Source: Dyadobacter alkalitolerans DSM 23607
GTDB taxonomy: Bacteria > Bacteroidota > Bacteroidia > Cytophagales > Spirosomataceae
DNA length: 64,000 bases
Assembly: GCF_000428845.1 (NCBI RefSeq)
Contig: NZ_AUAS01000013.1
Coordinates: 62,001-126,000, forward strand
Direction: 5' to 3'
The position numbers and the translations under genes were made by a program. Positions 29,160 through 37,653 of the stretch are shown here, in pieces. The stretch's first letter is position 1; every line of letters begins with the position of its first letter. The notes beneath the pieces were generated by a model. The model was given only the letters and a program-made list of their open reading frames with translations, was not told the origin of the DNA and did no database searches.

Positions 29160-29322
29160 CTACTATTTTCAGCAAATGTCATTGAACCAGAATGAATTCA
29201 TTGTAACATTGTTCTGTCTCCAAATTAAATTCTGACTAACGGCGAAATGCAGGTTTTAAATTTTCACAATCTCCCATTGTGAAGCAGAATTGCTATGCGA
29301 AAAAAATGATAACCAAACTCTT

Positions 29323-32300
29323 ATGAAACTAAAATTACGACAGAACAAATCCATGAAGATCTGCATGACGCTCGCATTGCTGACGAGCTTGTTGTGGATA
29401 GGGCCTATGTGGCTTGGGCAGAAGCTTCATGCGCAAGATTTGAAAAACATTTCGGGCAGTGTCCTGGACAGCGTGACGACCGTTGGCCTGCCTGGCGTTT
29501 CGGTGATCGTGAAAGGCACCCAGCGTGGAACCACCACCGATGCCGAGGGTCGTTTTTCGATCCAGGCGGGCGGTTCGGAGGTGCTGACTTTCAGCTTTGT
29601 CGGATATAATCTGAAAGAAATCCCCGTAGGAACGAAATCGGTGATAGAAACCACGCTGCAACCAAGTGTAAATGCATTGGATGAGCTGGTTGTGGTCGGT
29701 TATGGCACAATGAAAAAGAGTGATTTAACAGGCGCGGTGATCCGGATCGATGCCAAAACATTTAAAAATCAGCCCATGACCCAGCTTACCGACATGCTGA
29801 CCGGAACCGTTGCCGGTTTCAATGCGAACCAGGGAGCAACGGCGGCAGGCGGAAGTTCACTCCAAGTACGCGGTCCCAAATCGCTGAATGCGTCCACAAA
29901 TCCAATGGTCGTGATGGACGGAGTGATCTTCAACGGCAGCATTGCGGACATTAACCCGGCCGACATTGAAACGATGGACATTCTGAAAGATGCCAGCTCA
30001 GCGGCCGTCTTTGGCGCAAGAGCAGCAGGTGGCGTCATTTTGATTACAACCAAAAAAGGCGCAACCGGAAAGCCAATCATTAATTTCTCTGCAAATGTGG
30101 GGATTACCGAGCCCACCAATGACTTCAAGCCTTTCGATAAGGATGGTTATCTCACATTCAGGAGGGATCTGCTGAAAGCCACGAACCCGAATAATCCCAC
30201 GTTCTACTATGATAACCCGACCCAACTGCCTGCTGGCGTGACCATTGACCAATGGCGGAATGCAAGTAACAATCCGCAGCAGGACAACACCCAGGAATGG
30301 CTGGGACGCCTGCGTTTTTTTCCTATTGAAACTGAAAATTTCCTCGAAGGCAAGTCTGTGGACTGGTATAATGAGGTCATACGGAAAGGTAAACGACAAA
30401 ATTACGATGTCAGCATCGGCGGCGGATCGGATAAAGTAACCTATTACTGGTCATTGGGTTATCAAAATAATGAAGGCGTTTTACGCGGGGACAAATTTTC
30501 AACCATCCGGTCACGATTGAATGTAGATTTCAAGGTTACCGACTTCCTGAATGTAGGTGTGAACACGCAGTTTGCTGACCGGGACGAGAGCGCCGTGACG
30601 GCAAATCTGGGCCAAATGTTCATTATGAGTCCTTATGGGTCCATGTTTGAAGACAATGGCGACGTTTCCTGGTATCCCAACAGCTTCGCAACAGCCAATC
30701 CGCTGATCAATTATTTTGGGCAGGAAAAAATGAGAAAGATCAACACTTTGTTCGCGTCCATGTATGCGAAGATCAAGCTGCCCTTTGGTTTCGACTACAA
30801 AATTTCTTTCCAGCCACGTTATGAAACGCTGAAAGATTATAGTTTTTGGTCGTCCAAAACGCTGGACGGCGGTTCTACACGCAGCAACGGTTACGGAACA
30901 CGCGATGATTCTTCCACGTACGAATGGATTCTGGACAACCTGCTGCACTGGAACAAAGAATTTGGCGCACACCGTTTTGATCTCACATTGCTTTACAGCT
31001 CCGAGCGGAACCGCGGCTGGGCTTCCACAATCAGCAATCAGACTTTTGTACCCAATCAAAATCTCGGATACCACGGCCTGCAATATGGCACAAACCCCGC
31101 ATTGCTGACCAACGACACGCAGATTACGGGTGACGCCGCAATGGCGAGACTGAACTACACATTATTGGATAAATATCTGATCACGGCGTCGCTCCGGAGA
31201 GATGGCTTCTCCGCGTTTGGAACAAAACAACCAAGGGCAACTTTCCCGGCAGCAGCGGTGGCCTGGAAAATTTCGGAAGAAAAATTCTTTCACCTCGATT
31301 TTGTAAGTCAAATGAAGCTCCGTGCTTCCTGGGGAGTGAATGGTAACCGCGATATCGGCGCATATTCGGCCCTTGCGCAACTTCTTTCGACCCAATATTA
31401 TGATGGTTCCAATGTGCAGGTCGGAGTTTACAATAACTCGCTGGCTAATCCCGATCTGGTTTGGGAAAAAACGCGCTCTATTAACCTCGGGCTGGATTTG
31501 AGCTTGTTGAAAAACCGCGTGGATCTGAGTATAGAATATTATGATATGACCACTACGGATTTGTTAATGAACCGCTTACTCCCTGAAATCACAGGTTTTA
31601 AGAACATTACATCCAACCTGGGTGAATTGGGAAACAAAGGTTTTGAAATGACAATCAACACCATTAACACCGAAAAACGCAATTTCAGCTGGCGATCGAA
31701 TTTGGTTTTTTCCTTTAACAGAAACAAGATCAAGCGTCTTTTTGGGGATTATGAAGAAAAAACGGTGGATGGAAAGACCGTTACCACCGAGCTGCCGGAT
31801 TATTCCAACGAATGGTTTCCCGGACAAGCACTGGACCGAGTCTGGAATTACGACGTCACGGGAATCTGGCAGTTGAATGAAAAGGAGGCGGCAGAAGTCT
31901 ACAAGCTGCAACCGGGCGATTTCAAGGCAACGGATGCAGACGGAAATGGCAAATATGAGGCATTAGCAGACAAAATGTTCATCGGTTACCGCCAGCCCCG
32001 GTTCAGGGTTGGGCTCCGGAATGAATTTACATTCCTCAGATATTTCTCGGCATCCGTGTTTTTGCGGGGTGAATTTGGTCACATCGCACCTTTCCAGGAA
32101 GGTTTAAGATCAGGCGGATCAGACACTTACGATCGCCGCAATACCAATGATTTCCCTTATTGGACGCCGGAAAACGGCAACAACGAATATGCGCGGCTTA
32201 ACACCAACACAAACGTTTTCGGCGGCGGAATCCAGATTTACAGACCCCTTTCCTTTGTGAGGATCCAGGATGTGAACCTTTCCTATGCATTGCCCGGGGC

Positions 32301-32451
32301 AATATCTGAGCGGTTGAAATTGAGCAGCTTACGCATATTTGCGTCTGTACGCAATTTATACAGTTTTGATAAATGGCCCGGCTGGGACCCTGAGTCGGTT
32401 AATGTCGCCATGCCCCGGAATTTTACACTCGGTTTGAACTTGTCATTGTAA
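29323..32451 (+). CDS. SusC/RagA family TonB-dependent outer-membrane transporter
   Basis: SusC proteins import oligosaccharides across the outer membrane with their SusD lid. The ATG at 29323 gives 1042 residues with a long signal peptide. A carboxypeptidase-regulatory-like domain follows near 40-110 ('GLPGVSVIVKGTQRGTTTDA'). Then come the SusC signature 'ELVVVGYGTMKKSDLTGAV', the plug ('MVVMDGVIFNGSIADINP') and a 22-strand barrel ending in 'FTLGLNLSL'. SusD follows after 18 bases. The substrate is probably the glycan cut by the enzymes encoded upstream. Both transcripts share an operator-like palindrome. Confidence 0.95.
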   Translation: MKLKLRQNKSMKICMTLALLTSLLWIGPMWLGQKLHAQDLKNISGSVLDSVTTVGLPGVSVIVKGTQRGTTTDAEGRFSIQAGGSEVLTFSFVGYNLKEIPVGTKSVIETTLQPSVNALDELVVVGYGTMKKSDLTGAVIRIDAKTFKNQPMTQLTDMLTGTVAGFNANQGATAAGGSSLQVRGPKSLNASTNPMVVMDGVIFNGSIADINPADIETMDILKDASSAAVFGARAAGGVILITTKKGATGKPIINFSANVGITEPTNDFKPFDKDGYLTFRRDLLKATNPNNPTFYYDNPTQLPAGVTIDQWRNASNNPQQDNTQEWLGRLRFFPIETENFLEGKSVDWYNEVIRKGKRQNYDVSIGGGSDKVTYYWSLGYQNNEGVLRGDKFSTIRSRLNVDFKVTDFLNVGVNTQFADRDESAVTANLGQMFIMSPYGSMFEDNGDVSWYPNSFATANPLINYFGQEKMRKINTLFASMYAKIKLPFGFDYKISFQPRYETLKDYSFWSSKTLDGGSTRSNGYGTRDDSSTYEWILDNLLHWNKEFGAHRFDLTLLYSSERNRGWASTISNQTFVPNQNLGYHGLQYGTNPALLTNDTQITGDAAMARLNYTLLDKYLITASLRRDGFSAFGTKQPRATFPAAAVAWKISEEKFFHLDFVSQMKLRASWGVNGNRDIGAYSALAQLLSTQYYDGSNVQVGVYNNSLANPDLVWEKTRSINLGLDLSLLKNRVDLSIEYYDMTTTDLLMNRLLPEITGFKNITSNLGELGNKGFEMTINTINTEKRNFSWRSNLVFSFNRNKIKRLFGDYEEKTVDGKTVTTELPDYSNEWFPGQALDRVWNYDVTGIWQLNEKEAAEVYKLQPGDFKATDADGNGKYEALADKMFIGYRQPRFRVGLRNEFTFLRYFSASVFLRGEFGHIAPFQEGLRSGGSDTYDRRNTNDFPYWTPENGNNEYARLNTNTNVFGGGIQIYRPLSFVRIQDVNLSYALPGAISERLKLSSLRIFASVRNLYSFDKWPGWDPESVNVAMPRNFTLGLNLSL

Positions 32452-32469
32452 TTAGAAGAAATCAAAATC

Positions 32470-34245
32470 ATGAAACGTCTCATTAACATATCCCTGGCAA
32501 TGGTTGTGCTGCTTTTGACACAATCGTCCTGCGACAAAGACTGGCTGAAACCGGAACCATTGTCTTTTTTCAGTCCCGAAAACGTATTTACAGACAAAGC
32601 GGGTTTCGAATCTTTGCTCATCACCATGCGCAAGGATCTCAAAACAGAGAACACAGGCACAGCGTCCACATCCACGATCATGCCGAACCTTACCATGGAA
32701 TTTGCGGCATCGGATCTGGCCTCGCCCTGGTCGCAGCTGGATTTTTACAATCTCACCCCGAACACCGACATGTATTACCGCTATCTGTCGATGTTTACAG
32801 TCATTTATTCATCTGTTAAAAATGCGAATGTGCTCATTTCCAGGATCGATGACATTGAATGGAAGTCCGATCAGGAGCGGAATGCGATATTGGCCGAGGC
32901 TTACTGGCACCGCGCTTACTGGTATTATCGTTTGGTGAATTCCTATGGCGATGTTCCTTTTATCAATGAAGAAATTCAGGGTGCCAAGCTCGATTTTCGC
33001 ACGCATAGCCGCTGGGCGATCCTGGCCAAAATCCAGTCGGATACGGAGTATGCGGCGGAATGGCTGCCCGTTGCTGCCAAGCCCGGTGTCATTACCAAAG
33101 GCGCTGCCCATCATTTACTGGCAAAAATTTATCTTGCCAACCTGGAATTTGATAAGGCCATTGAAGCTGCTACGAAAGTCATTAATGGTCCCTATGCCTT
33201 AATGAACCAACGTTTTGGACTGGATGCGGACAAAGCTTACCGCAATCTGATCTGGGATTTGCACCGCTCCAAGAATTTCAGCATCGCCCAGAATACGGAA
33301 ACCATTCTGGCATCCATCGATCGCTATGAAGCGCCTCCGGGAGCCCGCTCGGAAGGACTTTACACAATGCGCATGTATAATTGCCAGTATTTTCAGCCAC
33401 AGGTTTTGGATAGCCAGGGAAAGCCAGGCATGGTCAGGAGCGGGCCTATGCTGGATTCGCTGGGCATTGGCAACGCAAATGTGCGGCTGACGGGTTATTA
33501 TCAATATGATATCTGGGCTTATAAAGGGCAAACCTGGAAAAACACGACCGATTTGCGCCGAAGCGACATCAACTGGGTGGATAAGCACGAGCTGCGCTAC
33601 AATAATCCTGCATCGGTAGACTATGGAAAACAGGTGAATATTGCGTTCCTGGCCAACCCGATCGATACATTCAAGCACGTGTACGCAATGCCGCATTACA
33701 TTATGTACAACCCCATGGACGATCCGCTCGCCCGCACTGTGGGCGGCAATGGTGACTGGTATATTTTCAGGTTAGCAGAAACTTATCTGCTGAGAGCCGA
33801 GGCGTATTATTGGAAAAATCAGCATGCATTGGCAGCAGCAGACATTAACAAAGTCCGTGAAAGGGCCAAAGCATTGCCTATTTCCGGTGGCGAAGTGACA
33901 ATCGACTTCATCATGAACGAGCGCGCCCGCGAACTGTTCGCCGAAGAGCCACGCCATTCGGAACTGGTAAGAGTTTCTTATATTATGGCAAAATCCAACC
34001 TGGGCGGCTACAATCTGGCCAGTTTCAGCGAGAAAAACTTTTTCTACGACCGCGTCATGCGTTACAATAACACATACGAAAAAAAGGTGCAATTGCTGGG
34101 TAACACCGCTAATATGGCCCCATTCCATGTCCTATGGCCGATTCCTTCCCTGGTTATTACAGCCAATACCAAGGGAGTGATCAATCAGAACGTAGGCTAT
34201 GACGGAGCCGAGCGAAATGTAGAACCGCTGATGACGATTGAGTAG
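32470..34245 (+). CDS. SusD/RagB family nutrient-binding outer-membrane lipoprotein
   Basis: The 591 residues start with a lipoprotein signal whose acylated cysteine is C21 ('LLLTQSSC'). Alpha-helical TPR-like repeats typical of SusD follow, including 'AEAYWHRAYWYYRLVNSYGD' near 140. The C-terminal 'LRAEAYYWKNQHALAAADIN' and 'INKVRERAK' segments are also family hallmarks. It sits on the SusC barrel at the cell surface and binds glycan. It is cotranscribed with susC. The inverted-repeat element that follows may end the transcript. Confidence 0.95.
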   Translation: MKRLINISLAMVVLLLTQSSCDKDWLKPEPLSFFSPENVFTDKAGFESLLITMRKDLKTENTGTASTSTIMPNLTMEFAASDLASPWSQLDFYNLTPNTDMYYRYLSMFTVIYSSVKNANVLISRIDDIEWKSDQERNAILAEAYWHRAYWYYRLVNSYGDVPFINEEIQGAKLDFRTHSRWAILAKIQSDTEYAAEWLPVAAKPGVITKGAAHHLLAKIYLANLEFDKAIEAATKVINGPYALMNQRFGLDADKAYRNLIWDLHRSKNFSIAQNTETILASIDRYEAPPGARSEGLYTMRMYNCQYFQPQVLDSQGKPGMVRSGPMLDSLGIGNANVRLTGYYQYDIWAYKGQTWKNTTDLRRSDINWVDKHELRYNNPASVDYGKQVNIAFLANPIDTFKHVYAMPHYIMYNPMDDPLARTVGGNGDWYIFRLAETYLLRAEAYYWKNQHALAAADINKVRERAKALPISGGEVTIDFIMNERARELFAEEPRHSELVRVSYIMAKSNLGGYNLASFSEKNFFYDRVMRYNNTYEKKVQLLGNTANMAPFHVLWPIPSLVITANTKGVINQNVGYDGAERNVEPLMTIE

Positions 34246-34255
34246 GGAGGGCATT

Positions 34256-34418
34256 GTGCTTGCGCTTCGGCTCCGCTCAGCGTGACAGGTCGTTTAGCTA
34301 GGACTCGACTTTGTTACGTAGGCGGTGCCGGCGGGCGGCTAAGCCAGACCGGCCGTTCAGCGGACGCAGTCGCCAATCTAAAAGCCTGTCACGCTGAGCG
34401 GAGCCGAAGCGTAAGCAC
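34256..34418. repeat. 163-bp element bounded by 34-base inverted repeats
   Basis: The arms 34256-34289 and 34385-34418 are inverted copies with a single mismatch. Both contain CTTCGGCTCCGCTCAGCG or its complement. The ~95-base interior is GC-rich. Translation of the right arm reads 'CHAERSRSV', a string I associate with dispersed intergenic repeats in Bacteroidota. The element encodes nothing convincing. It lies between susD and the second hydrolase gene, and could fold into a very long hairpin. Confidence 0.75.
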
Positions 34419-34449
34419 TATGACCCCCAAACCACCACTTTTACCAACC

Positions 34450-35628
34450 ATGAAGCACGACCATCCAACCCAGCCACCCGAAAAAAGCCTCATTGGCGCA
34501 TACGGAAACAATTTTGCCAATCTTGCAAAAAAGCCAGGAACATTATCCTTCCGAAACGCTTATTGGGAGAACCTATCTGACTGGCAGACAAAAGCCAGGG
34601 CGAAAGCGGCTGAGTTGCTTTCTGCGCCTGAAACGGGGAAAATGCCGGTGGTGAAGGTGGAGAAAAAGTATGTTTACGATGGCTTGGATATTGAAGAACT
34701 GTCCTGGCAATTGCCTTATGGGAAGCGTACTAAGGCTGTTTTTTTGAAGCCACAAGGAAGCTCAAAGCCTCTGCCCGCCATTCTTGCGCTGCATGATCAT
34801 GCGGGGAAAAAGTATTTTGGCTATCCGAAGTTGGTAAAGACTTCCGACAACCAACCTCCGCTGATCGTAAAACACCAGGCTGCGGTTTACAGCGGTAACG
34901 CCTGGGCCAACGACATTGCCAAGCGTGGTTATGCTGTGCTGGTGCACGACACATTTGCTTTTGGAAGTCGGCGTGTATTTTATGGTGATGTTGAAGGGTT
35001 GGATCACGGCCCGTTGAAAACGCAGGATAAAACGGACCAGAATCCGGACGAGGAAGCTCACATTTTGACCTATAATGAATGGTCCAAAGAGCATGAGCAT
35101 GTAATGTCCAAATCCCTCTTTTGTGCAGGAACAACCTGGCCGGGCGTTTGTCTGGCAGAGGACCAGGCAGCATTGTCTGTGTTAAGCGCCCGAAAAGATG
35201 TTGATAACGAGCGTGTTGGATGTGCGGGACTGTCCGGAGGTGGCGTTCGGACAGTTTATCTGGCTGGTTTGGACAACCGTATTAAGTGTGCGGTTTGCGT
35301 TGGTTTTATGACCACATTCAATGACCTTGTGCTGAATCGGTCTTACAACCATACCTGGATGACCTTTGCGCCGTTGCTGGCCAACTATATGGATTTTCCC
35401 GAAATACTGGGTCTGCGCGTTCCGTTGCCCACTTTGGTCCAGAACAATAACCAGGACGCTTTGTTTACATTATCAGAAATGAAGCAGGCAGATGATATTT
35501 TAAAACAGGTTTTCAAAAAGGCAGGCGCAGCGGAGAAGTATAAGGCAGGTTTCTACGACGGTCCACACAAGTTCGATGCACAAATGCAGGCTGACGCATT
35601 TGACTGGTTCGACAAGTGGTTGGCTTAG
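34450..35628 (+). CDS. Alpha/beta-hydrolase, cytoplasmic paralogue of the exported hydrolase
   Basis: This protein is closely similar along its length to the one at 25412-26713. Both have 'YDGLxIEExSWQLPYG', the nucleophile motif 'GLSGGG' (here S262) and the closing 'ADAFDWFDKWL'. The frame is open from 34282, but that part translates the inverted-repeat element. Starting at 34450 gives 392 residues without an export signal; an ATG at 34420 is an alternative. It would therefore act in the cytoplasm on products imported by SusCD, while its paralogue acts outside. The substrate is unknown. Confidence 0.8.
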   Translation: MKHDHPTQPPEKSLIGAYGNNFANLAKKPGTLSFRNAYWENLSDWQTKARAKAAELLSAPETGKMPVVKVEKKYVYDGLDIEELSWQLPYGKRTKAVFLKPQGSSKPLPAILALHDHAGKKYFGYPKLVKTSDNQPPLIVKHQAAVYSGNAWANDIAKRGYAVLVHDTFAFGSRRVFYGDVEGLDHGPLKTQDKTDQNPDEEAHILTYNEWSKEHEHVMSKSLFCAGTTWPGVCLAEDQAALSVLSARKDVDNERVGCAGLSGGGVRTVYLAGLDNRIKCAVCVGFMTTFNDLVLNRSYNHTWMTFAPLLANYMDFPEILGLRVPLPTLVQNNNQDALFTLSEMKQADDILKQVFKKAGAAEKYKAGFYDGPHKFDAQMQADAFDWFDKWLA

Positions 35629-35629
35629 C

Positions 35630-36337
35630 CTATAATCCAATATTTTTCAGAAAGCCTTCCCGGTAATTCTGCCCGATGGGAATTTCTGTTCCATTGATAA
35701 AAACGCGGTTTCCTTCAATGTGGCTTATTCTGGCCTTGTTAATGATGAAGGAACGGTGAATGCGCGGAAACAATGTGGCCGGCAGCAGCTCTTCAAAGCC
35801 TGAAAAGGTCATAGCCGGCATAAGCGTGTGCTGCGTGGTAACGATTTTGGTATAATTTCCGCTGGCCTCAGCATAGAGCAGCTCGTCGTGCTGGATTTTG
35901 TAGATCTTGTCGCCGGCTTTTATAAAAATATAATCCGTTGTCTTATCATTAGAAAGCGCTGCGACTGGCCCGGGCTGCTGCAAATGTTCCAGCGCCTTGT
36001 CCACAGCCATGATGAAGCGTTCCAGCGAAAACGGCTTCAACAGATAATCACAGGCCGAAAGGTCGAATGCATCCACTGCGTGCTCCTTATATGCCGTGGT
36101 GAAAATTACTTCCGGTTGCTTTTTAAGCGTTTTCAAAAAAGCGATCCCGTCCATAACAGGCATATTGATGTCCAGGAACAGGATATCCACTTTTTGCTGC
36201 TGCATCACGGCCTTTGCCTGCAACGCATTGCCGCACAAGCCCACCACTTCCAGGTTATTCAGATGCCCGCAATAGGTTGTCAGGATATCCCGCGCAATAG
36301 GCTCGTCGTCAACAATAAGGCAATTAAATTTTTGCAT
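35630..36337 (-). CDS. LytTR-family response regulator
   Basis: The 235 residues consist of a receiver domain (about 1-120) with acidic pocket D10/D11 and phosphoacceptor D56 ('LFLDINMPVMDG'). A LytTR DNA-binding domain follows (about 135-235; 'IHRSFIINKARISHIEGNRV'). It follows the histidine-kinase gene by 24 bases and is its cognate partner. Such pairs in Bacteroidota often control a neighbouring outer-membrane protein gene, here perhaps the divergent barrel gene. It converges on the hydrolase gene with only one base between the stops. Confidence 0.95.
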   Translation of the reverse strand: MQKFNCLIVDDEPIARDILTTYCGHLNNLEVVGLCGNALQAKAVMQQQKVDILFLDINMPVMDGIAFLKTLKKQPEVIFTTAYKEHAVDAFDLSACDYLLKPFSLERFIMAVDKALEHLQQPGPVAALSNDKTTDYIFIKAGDKIYKIQHDELLYAEASGNYTKIVTTQHTLMPAMTFSGFEELLPATLFPRIHRSFIINKARISHIEGNRVFINGTEIPIGQNYREGFLKNIGL

Positions 36338-36361
36338 GAATGGGCTTCCAATGATGGTATT

Positions 36362-37402
36362 TTACTTGGTCTTCAACCTTAAAACCACCTGATAAAAAGT
36401 CTCTTCGTTCTTTATGGCGAGTTCGTGTTCATTGGGATAAAGCAATTCCAGCCGCTTATTTACGCTTGCAAGCCCGAACCCGCTGTGTTTTTCCACGACT
36501 GAAATTTGTCTTTCTTGCTTATCGTGGGAGTTTTTGATAGAAAAAAGGATCAGGTCTTCCCAGGTTTTTAATTCGATAGAAATATAGATCTTTTCATCCG
36601 CCGTGTTCTTGGAATGTTTGAATGCATTTTCAATAAAAACAATCAGCAGCATAGGGGCAATTCTGATGTCGGCATTTTTAATTTCTTCAAAATTCGTGGT
36701 CAGGATCAGCCGGTCACCAATGCGTATTTTTTCAAATTCAATATAATTCTGAATGTAAACCAGCTCGTCTTTCAGCGGAACAAAAACTGCATTGGCTTCA
36801 TAAACAGAATATCTGAGCAGGTCCGAAAGCTTCAAAAGCAACGGCGGGATGCGCTCGTGCTGCGTGAGCGACAAACCGTAAAGGTTATTCAATGTATTAA
36901 ACAAAAAATGCGGGCTCAGCTGCGATTGGAGCAAATGGAGCTCACTTTTGTTGTGCTCCGCCGCCGCGCGAGCCTCTTTCAACTGATTCTGCGTAACGCT
37001 GCGGCCAAGTTTAATAAGCATTCCCAGCGACAGGCCACTCAGCAAAAAAGGAACCCAGTATAGCAGCAGGTTCAGCGGCCCGTAATCGTCGTGAAGATAT
37101 TCGGCATGCACAAACAGGAATACGATACTGCCAAACGTGATAACAGACAGTGCAACAAGGATCTGATTAGAGACCGTTTTATGTTTTAATGCCCAAAGTT
37201 GCCCGAAATGCCTGCCCAGAAAAATGCAGAGAATCAGGCAGCCCGTCGCTGCGGCTGCCACAGCTTCATCATTGTTGGTGCCAACTGAATTAGCAAAAGC
37301 ATCAGCAGCCAGCCAAATCGGCACCGCCGCTATCGCCGCCAGCACATAATACAGGTTGTCGCGCACAATTTTCACCGCTTCATTATCTTCTAACTGCTTC
37401 AT
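36362..37402 (-). CDS. LytS/YehU-type sensor histidine kinase
   Basis: The 346 residues have about four N-terminal membrane segments (near 16-37, 48-66, 82-100 and 110-131). A short coiled coil and the His_kinase domain follow, with phosphoacceptor H165 in 'QLSPHFLFNTLNNLYGLSL'. A C-terminal ATPase domain contains 'LIVFIENAFKHSK' (N box) and 'GFGLASVNKRLELLY'. No large extracytoplasmic sensor is present, so the signal is probably sensed in or near the membrane. It diverges from the frameshifted barrel gene. Confidence 0.94.
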   Translation of the reverse strand: MKQLEDNEAVKIVRDNLYYVLAAIAAVPIWLAADAFANSVGTNNDEAVAAAATGCLILCIFLGRHFGQLWALKHKTVSNQILVALSVITFGSIVFLFVHAEYLHDDYGPLNLLLYWVPFLLSGLSLGMLIKLGRSVTQNQLKEARAAAEHNKSELHLLQSQLSPHFLFNTLNNLYGLSLTQHERIPPLLLKLSDLLRYSVYEANAVFVPLKDELVYIQNYIEFEKIRIGDRLILTTNFEEIKNADIRIAPMLLIVFIENAFKHSKNTADEKIYISIELKTWEDLILFSIKNSHDKQERQISVVEKHSGFGLASVNKRLELLYPNEHELAIKNEETFYQVVLRLKTK

Positions 37403-37653
37403 GGCCGATGCTGGTTACTATCTGTCAAATACGTCACAAATGTCCATAACCCCCATAATTTAATAAAGTTTTCGGGTCAGAAATGGCTTGCTTCCTGACG
37501 AAACGTCGTTTGGGTTAGTCGAACTGGTTTGACATGCGAAAAAAGCATTCTGTCAGCAAAAAGCCCAGGTCTGACAGTCACATTATTAATGCGATTTCTT
37601 CGCTTCTATATTTGAACCGTCAAAAAAATTGACTGGCCATAAAAACGGAAAAG

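Noticed and set aside
34282..34449. N-terminal extension of the second hydrolase
   Set aside because: These codons translate the inverted-repeat element, and the paralogue does not support them.
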